A stretch of DNA of 62,613 bases from Spirosoma utsteinense (GCF_014282275.1 NZ_VFIA01000035.1:1-62613); one strand, 5' to 3'. Shown: positions 41,794-51,062, numbered from the stretch's first letter. Numbers and translations: made by a program. Notes: generated from the sequence alone by a model not told the origin.

Positions 41794-43664
41794 TTAGAAA
41801 CCTCAGCCTGCTGTTTGTGGGGGTAGTAGCCGCCTTTCTGGGGTTGGCAACGTACCATCTGCGTTCCATAAGCGCCCTGCCGGAACAGGCTACGATATAT
41901 AGCCATTGGGAAGACACGGGCGGTCATGCTACGGTACAGGATGTGGTGCGAATCAGCGAATCCACCACACCGGCTGCATTTATGCCGATTCGAGAACGCC
42001 GGATCAATTTTGGTTATACAGAGTCGATTCACTGGTTTCGGTTTCGCCTGGTGGCCGACCGGGCGACCGAAGAGCTGACCTTTGAAATCCGGGACCACAC
42101 CATCGACCGGCTCGAATTGTTCGAGCTGAGAAACGGACAAATTACCTCGCTGGGAAAAACTGGCAGCCGCCTGCCCTTCGCGCAGCGGCCTTCGCCCACT
42201 AAAACGTTTGCCTACCTGCTGAACGTAGAGACTGGCCAGCAGGCAGACTACTTTCTCCGGCTCGATAAACGCTACGAGAACCTGGCCACTGAACTGACCC
42301 TGTGGCGCACCAGCGATTTTGAGGACCGGGAACAGCGGGCGTATTTTTTATGGGGTCTTTTTTGTGGCGTAATCGGTTTAGTCGTCGGGTTGTCGTTTCT
42401 GTTTTACCTCACCACGAAAGACCCGCTGTATGGGTATTTTGGCCTGTACATTCTTGGGCTGGCCCTGCGGCAGTTTGCCGATAGCGGGCTCGGTTTTCAG
42501 TTTTTGTGGCCCGGCGTTCCAGCCATTAATCAGCCCGACCCCGTTATTGAGGCACTCTGGTTATACCTGCCCGCTACGCTCTTGTTTCAACAACATTTTC
42601 TGGAACTCCGTACCGAATCCAAGCGGGCATTCTGGGCCACTCAGGTATTTAAATACGCCTTCTTTACCCTCTTCATCGGGCTGGTGATCGGCCAGCTAAC
42701 GGGTGTTGCCGAATCGTACGCCGGCGCGAACCAACTTATCCGGCAGATACACACCGTTATGGCCATCGGCTGCCTTTTTGTGATTATTGGTAATACCGTA
42801 GTCGGGCTAAGAAGTGTCGACACGGTAAAGCGGCTCTACGGCATTGGGTTTGGTATTCAAATTGCCGGACAACTGGTTGTACTGGGCCAGAACATGATGA
42901 GCCATCAGCGCGGAAGTGTATTTCTGGTGGAGCCTTACCTAATTTCGATGGTCGTCTTTTTTATCGATCTCGTTGTGTTTTTATACCTGCTGGCCTATCG
43001 CTATCGCAAATCGCTGGACGAACAGCGACGGTTGCAGATTGGTCTGGCCCAAACCCGTCAACACACGAACGAAGCAATTATCGATGTGCTGGAATCGGAA
43101 CGACAACAGGTAGGTGCCCTTATCCTGACCGATGTGGGGGGGCGGCTGACCCAAACCCGCTCGCTGCTGAGCACGCTCGCCCCCGCGCCCCTGCTCACCG
43201 AAGCGCTTGGCCTGATTGACAAAACTGATGCCTGCCTGGAGCAGATTCTCCGCGACAGCCTGCCCGCTGACCTTAGGCAGCAGGGCCTTCCGATGGCCCT
43301 CGCCGAACTGGTCCGGCAACGCAGTCAGGTCGGTACGGTGCAGCTGTCCTTCGCCTACGAAAACGACAGCCACGCCCCGGAGTTGACCATTACCCAAACC
43401 CAACAGCTTTATCGGATTGCCAATGAGCTGATCAATAACGCACTCAAACATGCCTACGCCACCGAGTGCCGGGTAGTTTTTCGGCAGGACTCCGGCCACT
43501 GGCAACTGACCATATCGGACAATGGACAGGGGTTCGACACCAATTCTGCGCCAAATCAGGGAGGGATCGGTTTGAAAAATCTACAGGCCCGTGCTCAAAC
43601 CCTGGGCGCAACCCTTACCCTGACATCCGACAAAAACGGTACGGTAGTGCACGTAGCCGGATAA
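41790..43664 (+). CDS. 7TMR-DISM sensor histidine kinase 2: ATP-binding domain intact, histidine replaced by leucine
   Basis: 624 residues, same architecture as kinase 1: signal segment (SLLFVGVVAAFLGLATY), DISMED2 domain, 7TM block with DSGLGFQFLWPGVPA, coiled coil, DHp, HATPase. The DHp motif aligns without gaps to kinase 1 but reads QVGALILTDVG, so the acceptor histidine is Leu446 and the following acid is threonine. The HATPase keeps every box: NELINNALKH, ISDNGQGFD, GGIGLKNLQARA. It should bind ATP but cannot autophosphorylate. The start overlaps the kinase 1 stop by 4 bp; its own TAA overlaps an ATG for kinase 3. Together with kinase 1 it could form one working heteromeric kinase. Confidence 0.9.
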   Translation: MIRNLSLLFVGVVAAFLGLATYHLRSISALPEQATIYSHWEDTGGHATVQDVVRISESTTPAAFMPIRERRINFGYTESIHWFRFRLVADRATEELTFEIRDHTIDRLELFELRNGQITSLGKTGSRLPFAQRPSPTKTFAYLLNVETGQQADYFLRLDKRYENLATELTLWRTSDFEDREQRAYFLWGLFCGVIGLVVGLSFLFYLTTKDPLYGYFGLYILGLALRQFADSGLGFQFLWPGVPAINQPDPVIEALWLYLPATLLFQQHFLELRTESKRAFWATQVFKYAFFTLFIGLVIGQLTGVAESYAGANQLIRQIHTVMAIGCLFVIIGNTVVGLRSVDTVKRLYGIGFGIQIAGQLVVLGQNMMSHQRGSVFLVEPYLISMVVFFIDLVVFLYLLAYRYRKSLDEQRRLQIGLAQTRQHTNEAIIDVLESERQQVGALILTDVGGRLTQTRSLLSTLAPAPLLTEALGLIDKTDACLEQILRDSLPADLRQQGLPMALAELVRQRSQVGTVQLSFAYENDSHAPELTITQTQQLYRIANELINNALKHAYATECRVVFRQDSGHWQLTISDNGQGFDTNSAPNQGGIGLKNLQARAQTLGATLTLTSDKNGTVVHVAG

Positions 43665-43670
43665 TGAAAA

Positions 43671-43688
43671 ATACAAACAAGTTAGTAT
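43671..43688 (+). promoter_or_regulatory. 18-bp operator, site F (sensor kinase 3)
   Basis: ATACAAAC-AA-GTTAGTAT on the plus strand, just after the kinase 2 stop. A perfect TAnnTTTG (TAGCTTTG, 43711-43718) begins 22 bp after the site, matching the 23-bp spacing seen at sites A, B, D and E within one base. It implies a separate, regulated promoter for kinase 3 and the response regulator. Confidence 0.7.
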
Positions 43689-43710
43689 GTTTTAGCGGGG
43701 CGGGTTCGGT

Positions 43711-43718
43711 TAGCTTTG
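43711..43718 (+). promoter_or_regulatory. -7 promoter element of sensor kinase 3
   Basis: TAGCTTTG, an exact TAnnTTTG match, 17 bp before the TTG start at 43736. Confidence 0.6.
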
Positions 43719-43735
43719 CCCAATTTGCAACGCCT

Positions 43736-45601
43736 TTGAAACGAAATGTTTACATACTGCTGCTGCTGTACCTCAGTCTGATGCTGTCGTCAGCGGCCAG
43801 TGCTCAGTCGGTAGCCCGGCTGAGCGTGGATGCTTTGCCAGAAAATATAGTTCAGCTTGAAATATTTACCGATTCCACGCGGCAGTTGACCGTGAGCCAA
43901 ATTAAGGTGCTCTATAACCGGCACCGCTTTCGTCCGCTGCCTGGTGGTCGGCTGCTCGCCAATTACACGACGGCCAGCTATTGGCTGCACCTGAGCCTAC
44001 CGGCAACCCGAGGCCGAGGGCTGTATCTGGAAATCGACAACCCACGCATCAATCAGGTGAACTTCTTCCAGCTTGTTGGTACAGAGATTGTTCGTCAGGT
44101 CAGCACTGGCGACTCGCTGCCGTTTGGGTCGCGCCGGTTTTCTCATTACAACTGGGTATTTCCGCTCCTGCCCGATGCGCAGTTGCCCAGCGATGTGTTT
44201 GTCCAACTGGCCAAGCACGGCGAAATTCTGAATGCGCCGGTGCGCGTGTGGTTGCCCGATGCGTTTGAGCAGTACAGCCATCAGCGGTACTTACGCTGGG
44301 GTGTTCTGGCCGGTATTACGCTCATTATCCTGTTGCTGAACGGTGTGGTCTGGGCTGCCACTGCCGACCCGCTCTATGGCTGGTTCATGGCCGTCATCGC
44401 GCTCCACACGTTTCACCTTGGGGCGGCATCGGGCCTGAGCTTTCAGTACCTGTGGCCCACCCACCCCATCATTAATGACTGGTATCCGCAAACGCTCTCG
44501 GCCTGGTTCATCGTGCTGGCGCAGGTGCAGTTTATGCAGCGGTTTATTGGCCAAACGGGCCAAAACAGCCGGGTGTTTCGGTGGGTCAACGGCTTCAAGT
44601 ATCTCATCATCGGGGCAACTTTGTTCACGGTGTTGCTACTGGTCTTTCGTGCCGTACCGTCGTTTTATTTTCGCTGGCTGGTTGGACTAACGCTATTATT
44701 CTCGCTACTGGTTATTCCGTTGGCCATCGTGAGTCTCTACGAGCGCAGGCACCGGGCCGAGCCGATTATCCGGTTCTACGGAGCCATTACAGCGGTGCAT
44801 TTTTTGACACTGACCGTATTCTTTACCAACATCGTCTTCACGCGGGCCGGGCATCCGCTGCTTACGTTCACCAACGAAGCACTGGTTGTCATCAGCTTTC
44901 TGGTGGATTTGCTGGTACTGTCGCTGGGGGTTCTTTATTTCGGCTTTGCCAACTACCGCCGACAAAACGAAACGCTCCTGACTGCCTTGCATCGGAGTGA
45001 GCAGGAACAATCGCAGCGAATCATCGACGCCCTTGAAATGGAACGTAACCGTATTGCCGAAGACCTGTATGACGACGTGGGGGCCATGCTCTCCACCGCC
45101 ATCGGCTACGTGTCGAGTACGCTACGAAAGCCCGAAATTCGGGAGCGATTTCCGATGCTGGGTGAGGCTCGCAGCCTGCTGGACCGGGCTGTGGAGAACC
45201 TGCGCACGGTTTCGCACAATCTGATGCCCAAAAACTTCGCGCAGTTGGGACTGACCAAATCGCTGGCCGAAACGGTCGATAAAGTAAGTCAAAATAGCAC
45301 CGTACAGTTCGATTACGTGGTAGTGGGTCAGGAACGTCGATTCGATGCCGCCACCGAAGTGCAATTATTTCGGATTGCGTCCGAACTTATCAACGACATT
45401 GTGAAAAATTCGACGGCTACGCAGGCTACGCTGCAACTTATTTTTAATCACCAGACCCTGAATCTGATTGCCGAAGACAACGGCCCCCGCACCCCGATTT
45501 ATAACAACCTGACATCCAAAGTTAATTTCATTCAGGGAACCCTCGATGTGGATGCCTCGCCTACCGGTGTAACGACCATTATCGAAATCCCGTACCAATA
45601 A
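43736..45601 (+). CDS. 7TMR-DISM sensor histidine kinase 3: both histidine and ATP-binding motifs degenerate
   Basis: 621 residues from a TTG at 43736, which gives a perfect signal peptide (KRNVYILLLLYLSLML, cleaved about SAQ) just after the internal promoter. An alternative ATG at 43664 overlaps the kinase 2 stop (TAATG) and would read through the operator, giving a 24-residue extension; both starts may be used. DISMED2, 7TM block (ASGLSFQYLWPTHPI), coiled coil. The DHp motif is RIAEDLYDDVG: Tyr445 replaces the histidine, one base away (TAT versus CAT). In the HATPase the N-box asparagine is aspartate (ELINDIVKN), and after EDNGP the G-boxes are missing. Probably a pseudokinase that modulates kinases 1 and 2. 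Confidence 0.88.
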   Translation: MKRNVYILLLLYLSLMLSSAASAQSVARLSVDALPENIVQLEIFTDSTRQLTVSQIKVLYNRHRFRPLPGGRLLANYTTASYWLHLSLPATRGRGLYLEIDNPRINQVNFFQLVGTEIVRQVSTGDSLPFGSRRFSHYNWVFPLLPDAQLPSDVFVQLAKHGEILNAPVRVWLPDAFEQYSHQRYLRWGVLAGITLIILLLNGVVWAATADPLYGWFMAVIALHTFHLGAASGLSFQYLWPTHPIINDWYPQTLSAWFIVLAQVQFMQRFIGQTGQNSRVFRWVNGFKYLIIGATLFTVLLLVFRAVPSFYFRWLVGLTLLFSLLVIPLAIVSLYERRHRAEPIIRFYGAITAVHFLTLTVFFTNIVFTRAGHPLLTFTNEALVVISFLVDLLVLSLGVLYFGFANYRRQNETLLTALHRSEQEQSQRIIDALEMERNRIAEDLYDDVGAMLSTAIGYVSSTLRKPEIRERFPMLGEARSLLDRAVENLRTVSHNLMPKNFAQLGLTKSLAETVDKVSQNSTVQFDYVVVGQERRFDAATEVQLFRIASELINDIVKNSTATQATLQLIFNHQTLNLIAEDNGPRTPIYNNLTSKVNFIQGTLDVDASPTGVTTIIEIPYQ

Positions 45602-45679
45602 TTCTGATTCGCGGATAGCTTAACGACTCTCGAATACACCCCTTCACTGTCCATTACAGTGCTCGCTCATTCTTTGACT

Positions 45680-46318
45680 ATGAAAACGCTAACAAAAATC
45701 CTGATTGCCGACGACCATCAACTGTTCAATGACGGCATGAAGATGATGCTTTCGCCCGAGGACAACCTACAGGTAGTGGGGCAGGTATTCAGCGGTAAAG
45801 ACGTACCGGATGCCGTAAACCGGCTAATGCCCGATGTGCTGTTGCTAGACATCAATATGCCCCATACCAACGGCCTGGATGTTGCCGCGCACCTGCTGAA
45901 ACAGGTACCTGGCCTGAAAATAATTGTGCTAACGATGTACAACGACCGCAAGTTTGTGGACGACTGCAAAAAGATGGGCGTACACGGCTACATCCTGAAA
46001 AACTCCGGCGTGGACGAGGTCATTAACGCCATCGAAACGGTGCGGGCCGATAAAAAATACTATGACCCTAAACTCACCCAAACCCACAAGGTGAACCTGC
46101 ACGCCGACGATTTTTTCATGAAGCAGTTTCAACTGACCAAACGCGAAATCGAGATTATTGGCTTGGTGGGGCAGAGTCTCACCAGCGAAGAAATAGCGGA
46201 GAAACTGTTTTTGAGCGTGGCAACGGTAAAAACGCACCGTAACAACATCAACCTCAAATTGGGCATCAATAAACCCGCCGATTTGGTAAAATTTGCCATT
46301 GAACATGGACTGGCGTAG
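45680..46318 (+). CDS. LuxR/NarL family response regulator
   Basis: 212 residues from the ATG at 45680. Receiver domain with ILIADDHQLF (acidic pair), VLLLDINMP (phospho-acceptor aspartate), IVLTMYN (switch threonine) and GYILKNSG (lysine). C-terminal LuxR helix-turn-helix: LTKREIEIIGLVGQSLTSEE, then IAEKLFLSVATVKTHRNNI. It follows the three HisKA_3-type kinases, the class that pairs with NarL/LuxR regulators, so it is their expected phosphate acceptor. The 18-bp palindrome in this locus has the size and symmetry of LuxR-type sites, and its distance from the -7 element fits an activator, so I infer that this protein binds those sites. Confidence 0.92.
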   Translation: MKTLTKILIADDHQLFNDGMKMMLSPEDNLQVVGQVFSGKDVPDAVNRLMPDVLLLDINMPHTNGLDVAAHLLKQVPGLKIIVLTMYNDRKFVDDCKKMGVHGYILKNSGVDEVINAIETVRADKKYYDPKLTQTHKVNLHADDFFMKQFQLTKREIEIIGLVGQSLTSEEIAEKLFLSVATVKTHRNNINLKLGINKPADLVKFAIEHGLA

Positions 46319-46340
46319 CAAGCTATGATTGCCAATCCAA

Positions 46341-46371
46341 GAGCCACTTCAGCCCATACTGATAGTGGCTC
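46341..46371 (+). terminator. Weak stem-loop after the response regulator
   Basis: Eight-bp stem GAGCCACT / AGTGGCTC with a 15-nt loop, 22 bp after the stop. No U-tract. Confidence 0.4.
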
Positions 46372-46448
46372 CTGGGTGAGTTGATCAACTATGAAGCCGT
46401 CGTCTCTTCAGCAATAATGACAATCCAATGACACCACCTGATCCAGGC

Positions 46449-47456
46449 TTAAGGCTGGCCTTTGCCACCGGCAGCTCCGTATACTTGCCCCGTCGCGTAA
46501 CTGGCGTCGCTAGCCGCTAGTTGTACGTAAATCGAGGCTAGTTCGGCGGGTTGTCCAGGACGGCCCAGCGGGGTATCACCGCCAAAGGTTTTTAGCTTTT
46601 CCGGGGTAGCTCCACCGCTGGGTTGTAAAGGCGTCCAGATGGGACCCGGCGCGACGCCGTTTACCCGAATGCCTTTGGGGCCCAGCTGCTTGGCCAGCGA
46701 CTTGACGAAATTCATCGTAGCCGCCTTGGTCTGCGCGTAATCGTACAGGTTAGCCGAGGGATCATACGCTTGTTCGGATGTTGTACCAATGATGGCTGAT
46801 CCGGCTGGCATATGGGGCAGGGCCGCCTTGATAATCCAGAACGGCGCGTAAATATTGGTTTTTATGGTGGCGTCAAAATCTTCCGACGTGATATCCAGAA
46901 TAGACTCCCGCGCTTGCTGACGGGCTGCGTTGCTGACCAGAATGTCCAGACCACCCAGGCCTTTGACGGCTTCCTCGACCAGCCGCTTGCAGAAGGCTTC
47001 ATTTCGGATATCACCGGGAATGGCAATCGCTTTTCTGCCTTCTTTTTTGATAAGCTCAATTACCTCTTTGGCGTCGGGTTCCTCGGCCGGCAGGTAATTA
47101 ATCGCTACGTCGGCTCCTTCACGGGCATAGGCAATGGCTGCCGCCCGACCCATTCCCGAATCGCCCCCCGTGATTAACGCTTTCCGACCTGCCAGACGGC
47201 CTGACCCTTTATAGCTGGTCTCACCATGATCGGGGCGGGGGTTCATTTTACTTGCCAGCCCCGGCCAGGGTTGCATGGGTGAGTTAAAGGGCGGTTTGGG
47301 GTACTTAGTGGTGGGATCTACCAGTGCAGGCGGAGCCGCTGACGGGGTATTGTCGGAGGTAGGAGTAGCTAGGACGGGGGTGGCTATCATAGAAGCGGCT
47401 AAACCACTTCCGATACCGCCAATGACCTGGCGTCTGCTCAATTGATTGTCGTTCAT
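46449..47456 (-). CDS. Tat-exported short-chain dehydrogenase/reductase
   Basis: 335 residues. The N terminus LSRRQVIGGIGSGLAASMIA is a twin-arginine leader, so the enzyme is folded with its cofactor before export. A proline-rich linker (PPFNSPMQPWPG) leads to the SDR core: TGGDSGMGRA cofactor loop, SNAARQQ, GTTSEQ, YAQTK active-site lysine region and PGPIWTPLQP. The linker plus core matches the YghA/YhxC-like long SDRs often annotated as glucose or alcohol dehydrogenases. It is convergent with the response regulator. Confidence 0.88.
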   Translation of the reverse strand: MNDNQLSRRQVIGGIGSGLAASMIATPVLATPTSDNTPSAAPPALVDPTTKYPKPPFNSPMQPWPGLASKMNPRPDHGETSYKGSGRLAGRKALITGGDSGMGRAAAIAYAREGADVAINYLPAEEPDAKEVIELIKKEGRKAIAIPGDIRNEAFCKRLVEEAVKGLGGLDILVSNAARQQARESILDITSEDFDATIKTNIYAPFWIIKAALPHMPAGSAIIGTTSEQAYDPSANLYDYAQTKAATMNFVKSLAKQLGPKGIRVNGVAPGPIWTPLQPSGGATPEKLKTFGGDTPLGRPGQPAELASIYVQLAASDASYATGQVYGAAGGKGQP

Positions 47457-47876
47457 GCTGTTGTATTCTATCGTTGAGTAGGGTAATTGACACAGTCTAT
47501 AGTTTATCTGTAGACTATATCAGCTAACGAATGCTGCAAGGGTAAGGTTAGATTCTGTGACCCTAAAGTTGCTTGCCGGGAAACGTAGGTGACGGATAGT
47601 CGAGTGAATAGTTGATCCCGGGTTTCGGATGGCGACTGACCGAGTGGAAGTACGTTTACTCGTTGGCCTCTCGGCAGCTCCAGCGTTCCCAGCGAGGTTT
47701 GTGTTTCCTAAGACGAAAATCGGTTTACGTTTTATGTGAAAGTAAAGTATATGTTAATGTACTATTACCAATACACAGATCCGCTTAACTGGCAGATAAT
47801 TAACTATTTAACAATATTGGTTTGCCAACGCGGTGCATGATGCCAGCTTACTTTTGGGTTGTCTTTCACGAACCCA
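47457..47876. promoter_or_regulatory. Divergent upstream region of the SDR and SusC genes, with the SusC promoter
   Basis: 420 bp. TACTTTTG at 47849-47856 is an exact -7 element on the plus strand, 20 bp before the SusC ATG at 47877, with a TTTG at 47821-47824 as a loosely spaced -33 candidate. The stretch 47740-47820 is AT-rich. No gene or anti-sigma/sigma pair is seen, so control of this SusCD pair is not the usual ECF type. Confidence 0.5.
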
Positions 47877-50800
47877 ATGGCTATGAAATATTGGACATCT
47901 ACAGTAAGCTTCCGTTTTTTTACCCAATTAGTGTTCATACTGGCGATAACCACCCAGACTATTTTGGGCCAATCGCTTACGATTAAAGGAACTGTCCGCG
48001 ACGACCAGAATCAGCCGCTGCCAGGGGTTAATGTGGTCGTTAAAGGAACCACAACGGGCACGCTCACCAATGCCGACGGCACCTTTAGCCTGACGCCTGC
48101 CAGGGCATTTACGGCCGTTGATGTGCTGGTATTCAGCTTTATCGGCTACATCAATGAGGAAGTGCCGTTCACCGGCCAAAAGACCATAGCTATTCAGTTA
48201 AAAGCGAACAACCAGGTGTTGAGCGAGGTCGTTGTGACGGCGCTGGGTATCAAGCGTGAAGAAAAGTCACTGGGCTTTGCGGCCCAGACGATCAATGAGA
48301 ATGCGGTGAAAGATGCCAAGTCCAACAACTGGGTAAACACACTATCGGGTAAGGTAGCGGGCCTGAACATTCAGGGAACGGGTGCCGGCCCTATGGGTTC
48401 GTCGCGCATTACGCTGCGCGGAGAATCGTCGCTCAACCTGGACAATAATCAGGCGTTAATTGTTGTCGATGGCGTTCCGGTCAGCAGCCGGATTACGGGT
48501 ACGGGGTATAACTCACACCTCTCTGCCGATAGTCCTGTCGACTATGGATCGAGTGTGTCGGATTTAAATCCGGACGATATTGAAAAAGTGACGGTGCTCA
48601 AAGGGCCGGGAGCAACGGCGCTCTACGGAAGCCGGGCGGCTGGTGGTGCCCTGATTATTACAACCAAATCGGGCGTTCGTAAGGACAGAGGCATCGGAAT
48701 AACGGTCAACTCAACTTTTAGCGTCGATCAGGTCAACCGCTGGCCCGATTATCAGTTTGAATACGGCGAAGGTCGAACCAGTGCCTACTTCTCGTACCTC
48801 GACAGTCCCGATGGGGCCAATACGGCCACAACGGTTGCGGCCGGACGGGCGTGGGGGCCAAAGTTCAACGGCCAATCGTATTATCAGTATAATCCCAATG
48901 CGCCAGACGGTAAGCCCACCGAGCGCACACCCTGGGTGCCGTACAAGGACTATATCTCTGGTTTTTTCCGGACGGGCATTACCTATTCGAACAGCGTATC
49001 GATAGAAGGCGGGGGTGAAAACGGCTCTGCGCGCTTGTCCCTGACGCACCTGAAAAACGAATGGATCATTCCCAATACGGGTTTTGAACGGATCAACGCG
49101 GCCTTATCCGTCAATCAGAAGGTAGCCGACCGGCTCCGCATTACCGGTAAGGTGAACTACAGCAACAAGAAGAGCGATAACCTCCCCGCAGCGGGCTACA
49201 ACAACCAGTCGCTGATGTATTTTGCCATCCTCGGTACAGCGCCCAACATCCGGCCTGAGTGGTTCAAACCGTACTGGCAACCGGGTCTGGAAAATGTTCA
49301 GCAGCGGAATCCTTTCAACCCGACGCCCGACAATCCGTATCTGGACATGTACGAGATGCTGAACAAGATGAACAAGCATGGGGTAATTGGCAACCTGTCG
49401 GCAACCTACGACATCAGCAACGACCTGGCTTTACTGGTTCGTACGGGCCTGGATATGTCTTTTGAATACCGTTCGCAGCAGCGGCCTTTCAGCATGACCC
49501 GCTACCCGCGCGGGATGTTTCGGGAGCAGAATGTATTCAGCTACGAATCGAACACGGACTTTCTGTTGACGTATAAACGTAACCTGAGTTCGTTGATCAA
49601 TATGAGTGCGTCGGTGGGAGGTAATGCCATGCGGCAGACATACGACTTCGCGGGTTTATACGCCGACCAGTTGGCGCAGCCGGGTATTTATCAGATCTCC
49701 AACAGTCTGGATCAGGCCGTTGCCGATCCCCAAAAAACCAGGAAAGCCATTAACAGCCTGTATGCAGCTACGCAGTTTTCGTACGACGAGAAGATATTTC
49801 TGGACGTAACTGGCCGCAATGACTGGTCGAGTACGCTGCCTTACCGCAACAATTCGTTCTTTTATCCGTCGGTCAGCGGCAGCTTTTTGCTGAATGAACT
49901 CTTCACACTGCCGCAAGCCGTTTCGTTCGCCAAACTGCGGGCATCGTGGGCTCAGGTGGGTAACGACACCCGCCCTTATCAGACCGCCAAATACTACGAC
50001 AAGATTTACGGCAACAGCTTCACCAATTCTTCGACCCTGTTCAATGCGGATCTGAAACCGGAAATTACGTCTAGTTACGAGTTCGGGCTGGACTGGCGGC
50101 TATTCGGCAATCGCCTGGGCTTTGATGTGGCTTATTACAACAACAATAGCCGCAACCAGATTCTGGCCATTCCGCTCGATCCGGTTTCGGGTTTCTCGAA
50201 CGCGGTTATCAACGCAGGGCTGATCAACAGCCGGGGTGTCGAGGTGAAGATAACGGGCAAACCCGTTGTTAAATCGAATTTCAGCTGGAATACGACCGTC
50301 CTGTGGTCACGCAATCGCAGCTACGTCCGGGAGCTGGCCGATGGGATTACCAACCAGGTCATCTATGCACACAACACCAACATATCCATTGAAGCGCGCG
50401 TGGGTGGGCTGATGGGCGATATGTACGGGCGGGGATTCCAGCGTTCGCCCGACGGGCAGATCATCTACTCGTCTGTGGGCCTGCCCGCTCCGCTCGATCC
50501 CACGGTGAAGAAATGGGGGAATGCCTTTGCCGACTGGAAAGCCAGTTTGTCCAATGAGTTTACCGTTCGAAATGTCCGCATCAGCGTGTTGCTCGACGGG
50601 CAGAAAGGCGGCAGCATGTTCTCGCAGACTAACCACAAAAACAATACCCTCGGTAAAACCAGGGTCACTCTGCCGGGCCGTGACGAAGGCATTGTGGGCG
50701 TTGGTGTCGTGAAACAACCTGATGGTACGTTCCGGCCGAATACGGTCAATGTAGCGGCCAGCGCCTACTATGATAACTACTACCAGATTACGAACGCCGA

Positions 50801-51062
50801 AACCAATGTTTTCGACGCGTCGTACCTCAAAATCCGGGAAGCTAGGATCGAGTTCAACCTGCCTCAGGGCCTGCTGAGCCGAATGGGTGTACGCCAAACC
50901 AGCATCGCTCTGTTCGGTCGGGATCTGGTCAACTTTACCCGCTTTCCCGGCTTCGATCCGGAGGGCGGTAACCTCAACAGTGGTACACTGACGCCGGGCG
51001 TTGAGCTGGCGCAGTTCCCGTCTACCCGTAGCATGGGTGCCAACCTTACAGTCAAGTTCTAA
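47877..51062 (+). CDS. SusC/RagA-type TonB-dependent outer-membrane transporter
   Basis: 1061 residues from the ATG at 47877, downstream of the -7 element; an in-frame codon at 47859 lies too close to it. Signal peptide (FFTQLVFILAITTQTILGQ), then a carboxypeptidase-regulatory-like domain (GTVRDDQNQPLPGVNVVVKG), the SusC plug signature (SEVVVTALGIKREEKSLGFA) with VLKGPGATALYGSRAAGGAL, and a ~22-strand barrel ending NLTVKF. There is no N-terminal signalling extension. It forms the membrane channel under the SusD lid encoded next. The downstream phosphodiesterases point to a phosphodiester-containing substrate instead of a plain glycan. Confidence 0.95.
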   Translation: MAMKYWTSTVSFRFFTQLVFILAITTQTILGQSLTIKGTVRDDQNQPLPGVNVVVKGTTTGTLTNADGTFSLTPARAFTAVDVLVFSFIGYINEEVPFTGQKTIAIQLKANNQVLSEVVVTALGIKREEKSLGFAAQTINENAVKDAKSNNWVNTLSGKVAGLNIQGTGAGPMGSSRITLRGESSLNLDNNQALIVVDGVPVSSRITGTGYNSHLSADSPVDYGSSVSDLNPDDIEKVTVLKGPGATALYGSRAAGGALIITTKSGVRKDRGIGITVNSTFSVDQVNRWPDYQFEYGEGRTSAYFSYLDSPDGANTATTVAAGRAWGPKFNGQSYYQYNPNAPDGKPTERTPWVPYKDYISGFFRTGITYSNSVSIEGGGENGSARLSLTHLKNEWIIPNTGFERINAALSVNQKVADRLRITGKVNYSNKKSDNLPAAGYNNQSLMYFAILGTAPNIRPEWFKPYWQPGLENVQQRNPFNPTPDNPYLDMYEMLNKMNKHGVIGNLSATYDISNDLALLVRTGLDMSFEYRSQQRPFSMTRYPRGMFREQNVFSYESNTDFLLTYKRNLSSLINMSASVGGNAMRQTYDFAGLYADQLAQPGIYQISNSLDQAVADPQKTRKAINSLYAATQFSYDEKIFLDVTGRNDWSSTLPYRNNSFFYPSVSGSFLLNELFTLPQAVSFAKLRASWAQVGNDTRPYQTAKYYDKIYGNSFTNSSTLFNADLKPEITSSYEFGLDWRLFGNRLGFDVAYYNNNSRNQILAIPLDPVSGFSNAVINAGLINSRGVEVKITGKPVVKSNFSWNTTVLWSRNRSYVRELADGITNQVIYAHNTNISIEARVGGLMGDMYGRGFQRSPDGQIIYSSVGLPAPLDPTVKKWGNAFADWKASLSNEFTVRNVRISVLLDGQKGGSMFSQTNHKNNTLGKTRVTLPGRDEGIVGVGVVKQPDGTFRPNTVNVAASAYYDNYYQITNAETNVFDASYLKIREARIEFNLPQGLLSRMGVRQTSIALFGRDLVNFTRFPGFDPEGGNLNSGTLTPGVELAQFPSTRSMGANLTVKF

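Noticed and set aside
47457..47876. ECF sigma/anti-sigma pair for the SusCD genes
   Set aside because: No coding frame of suitable size exists upstream of SusC, and SusC lacks the N-terminal signalling domain such systems need.
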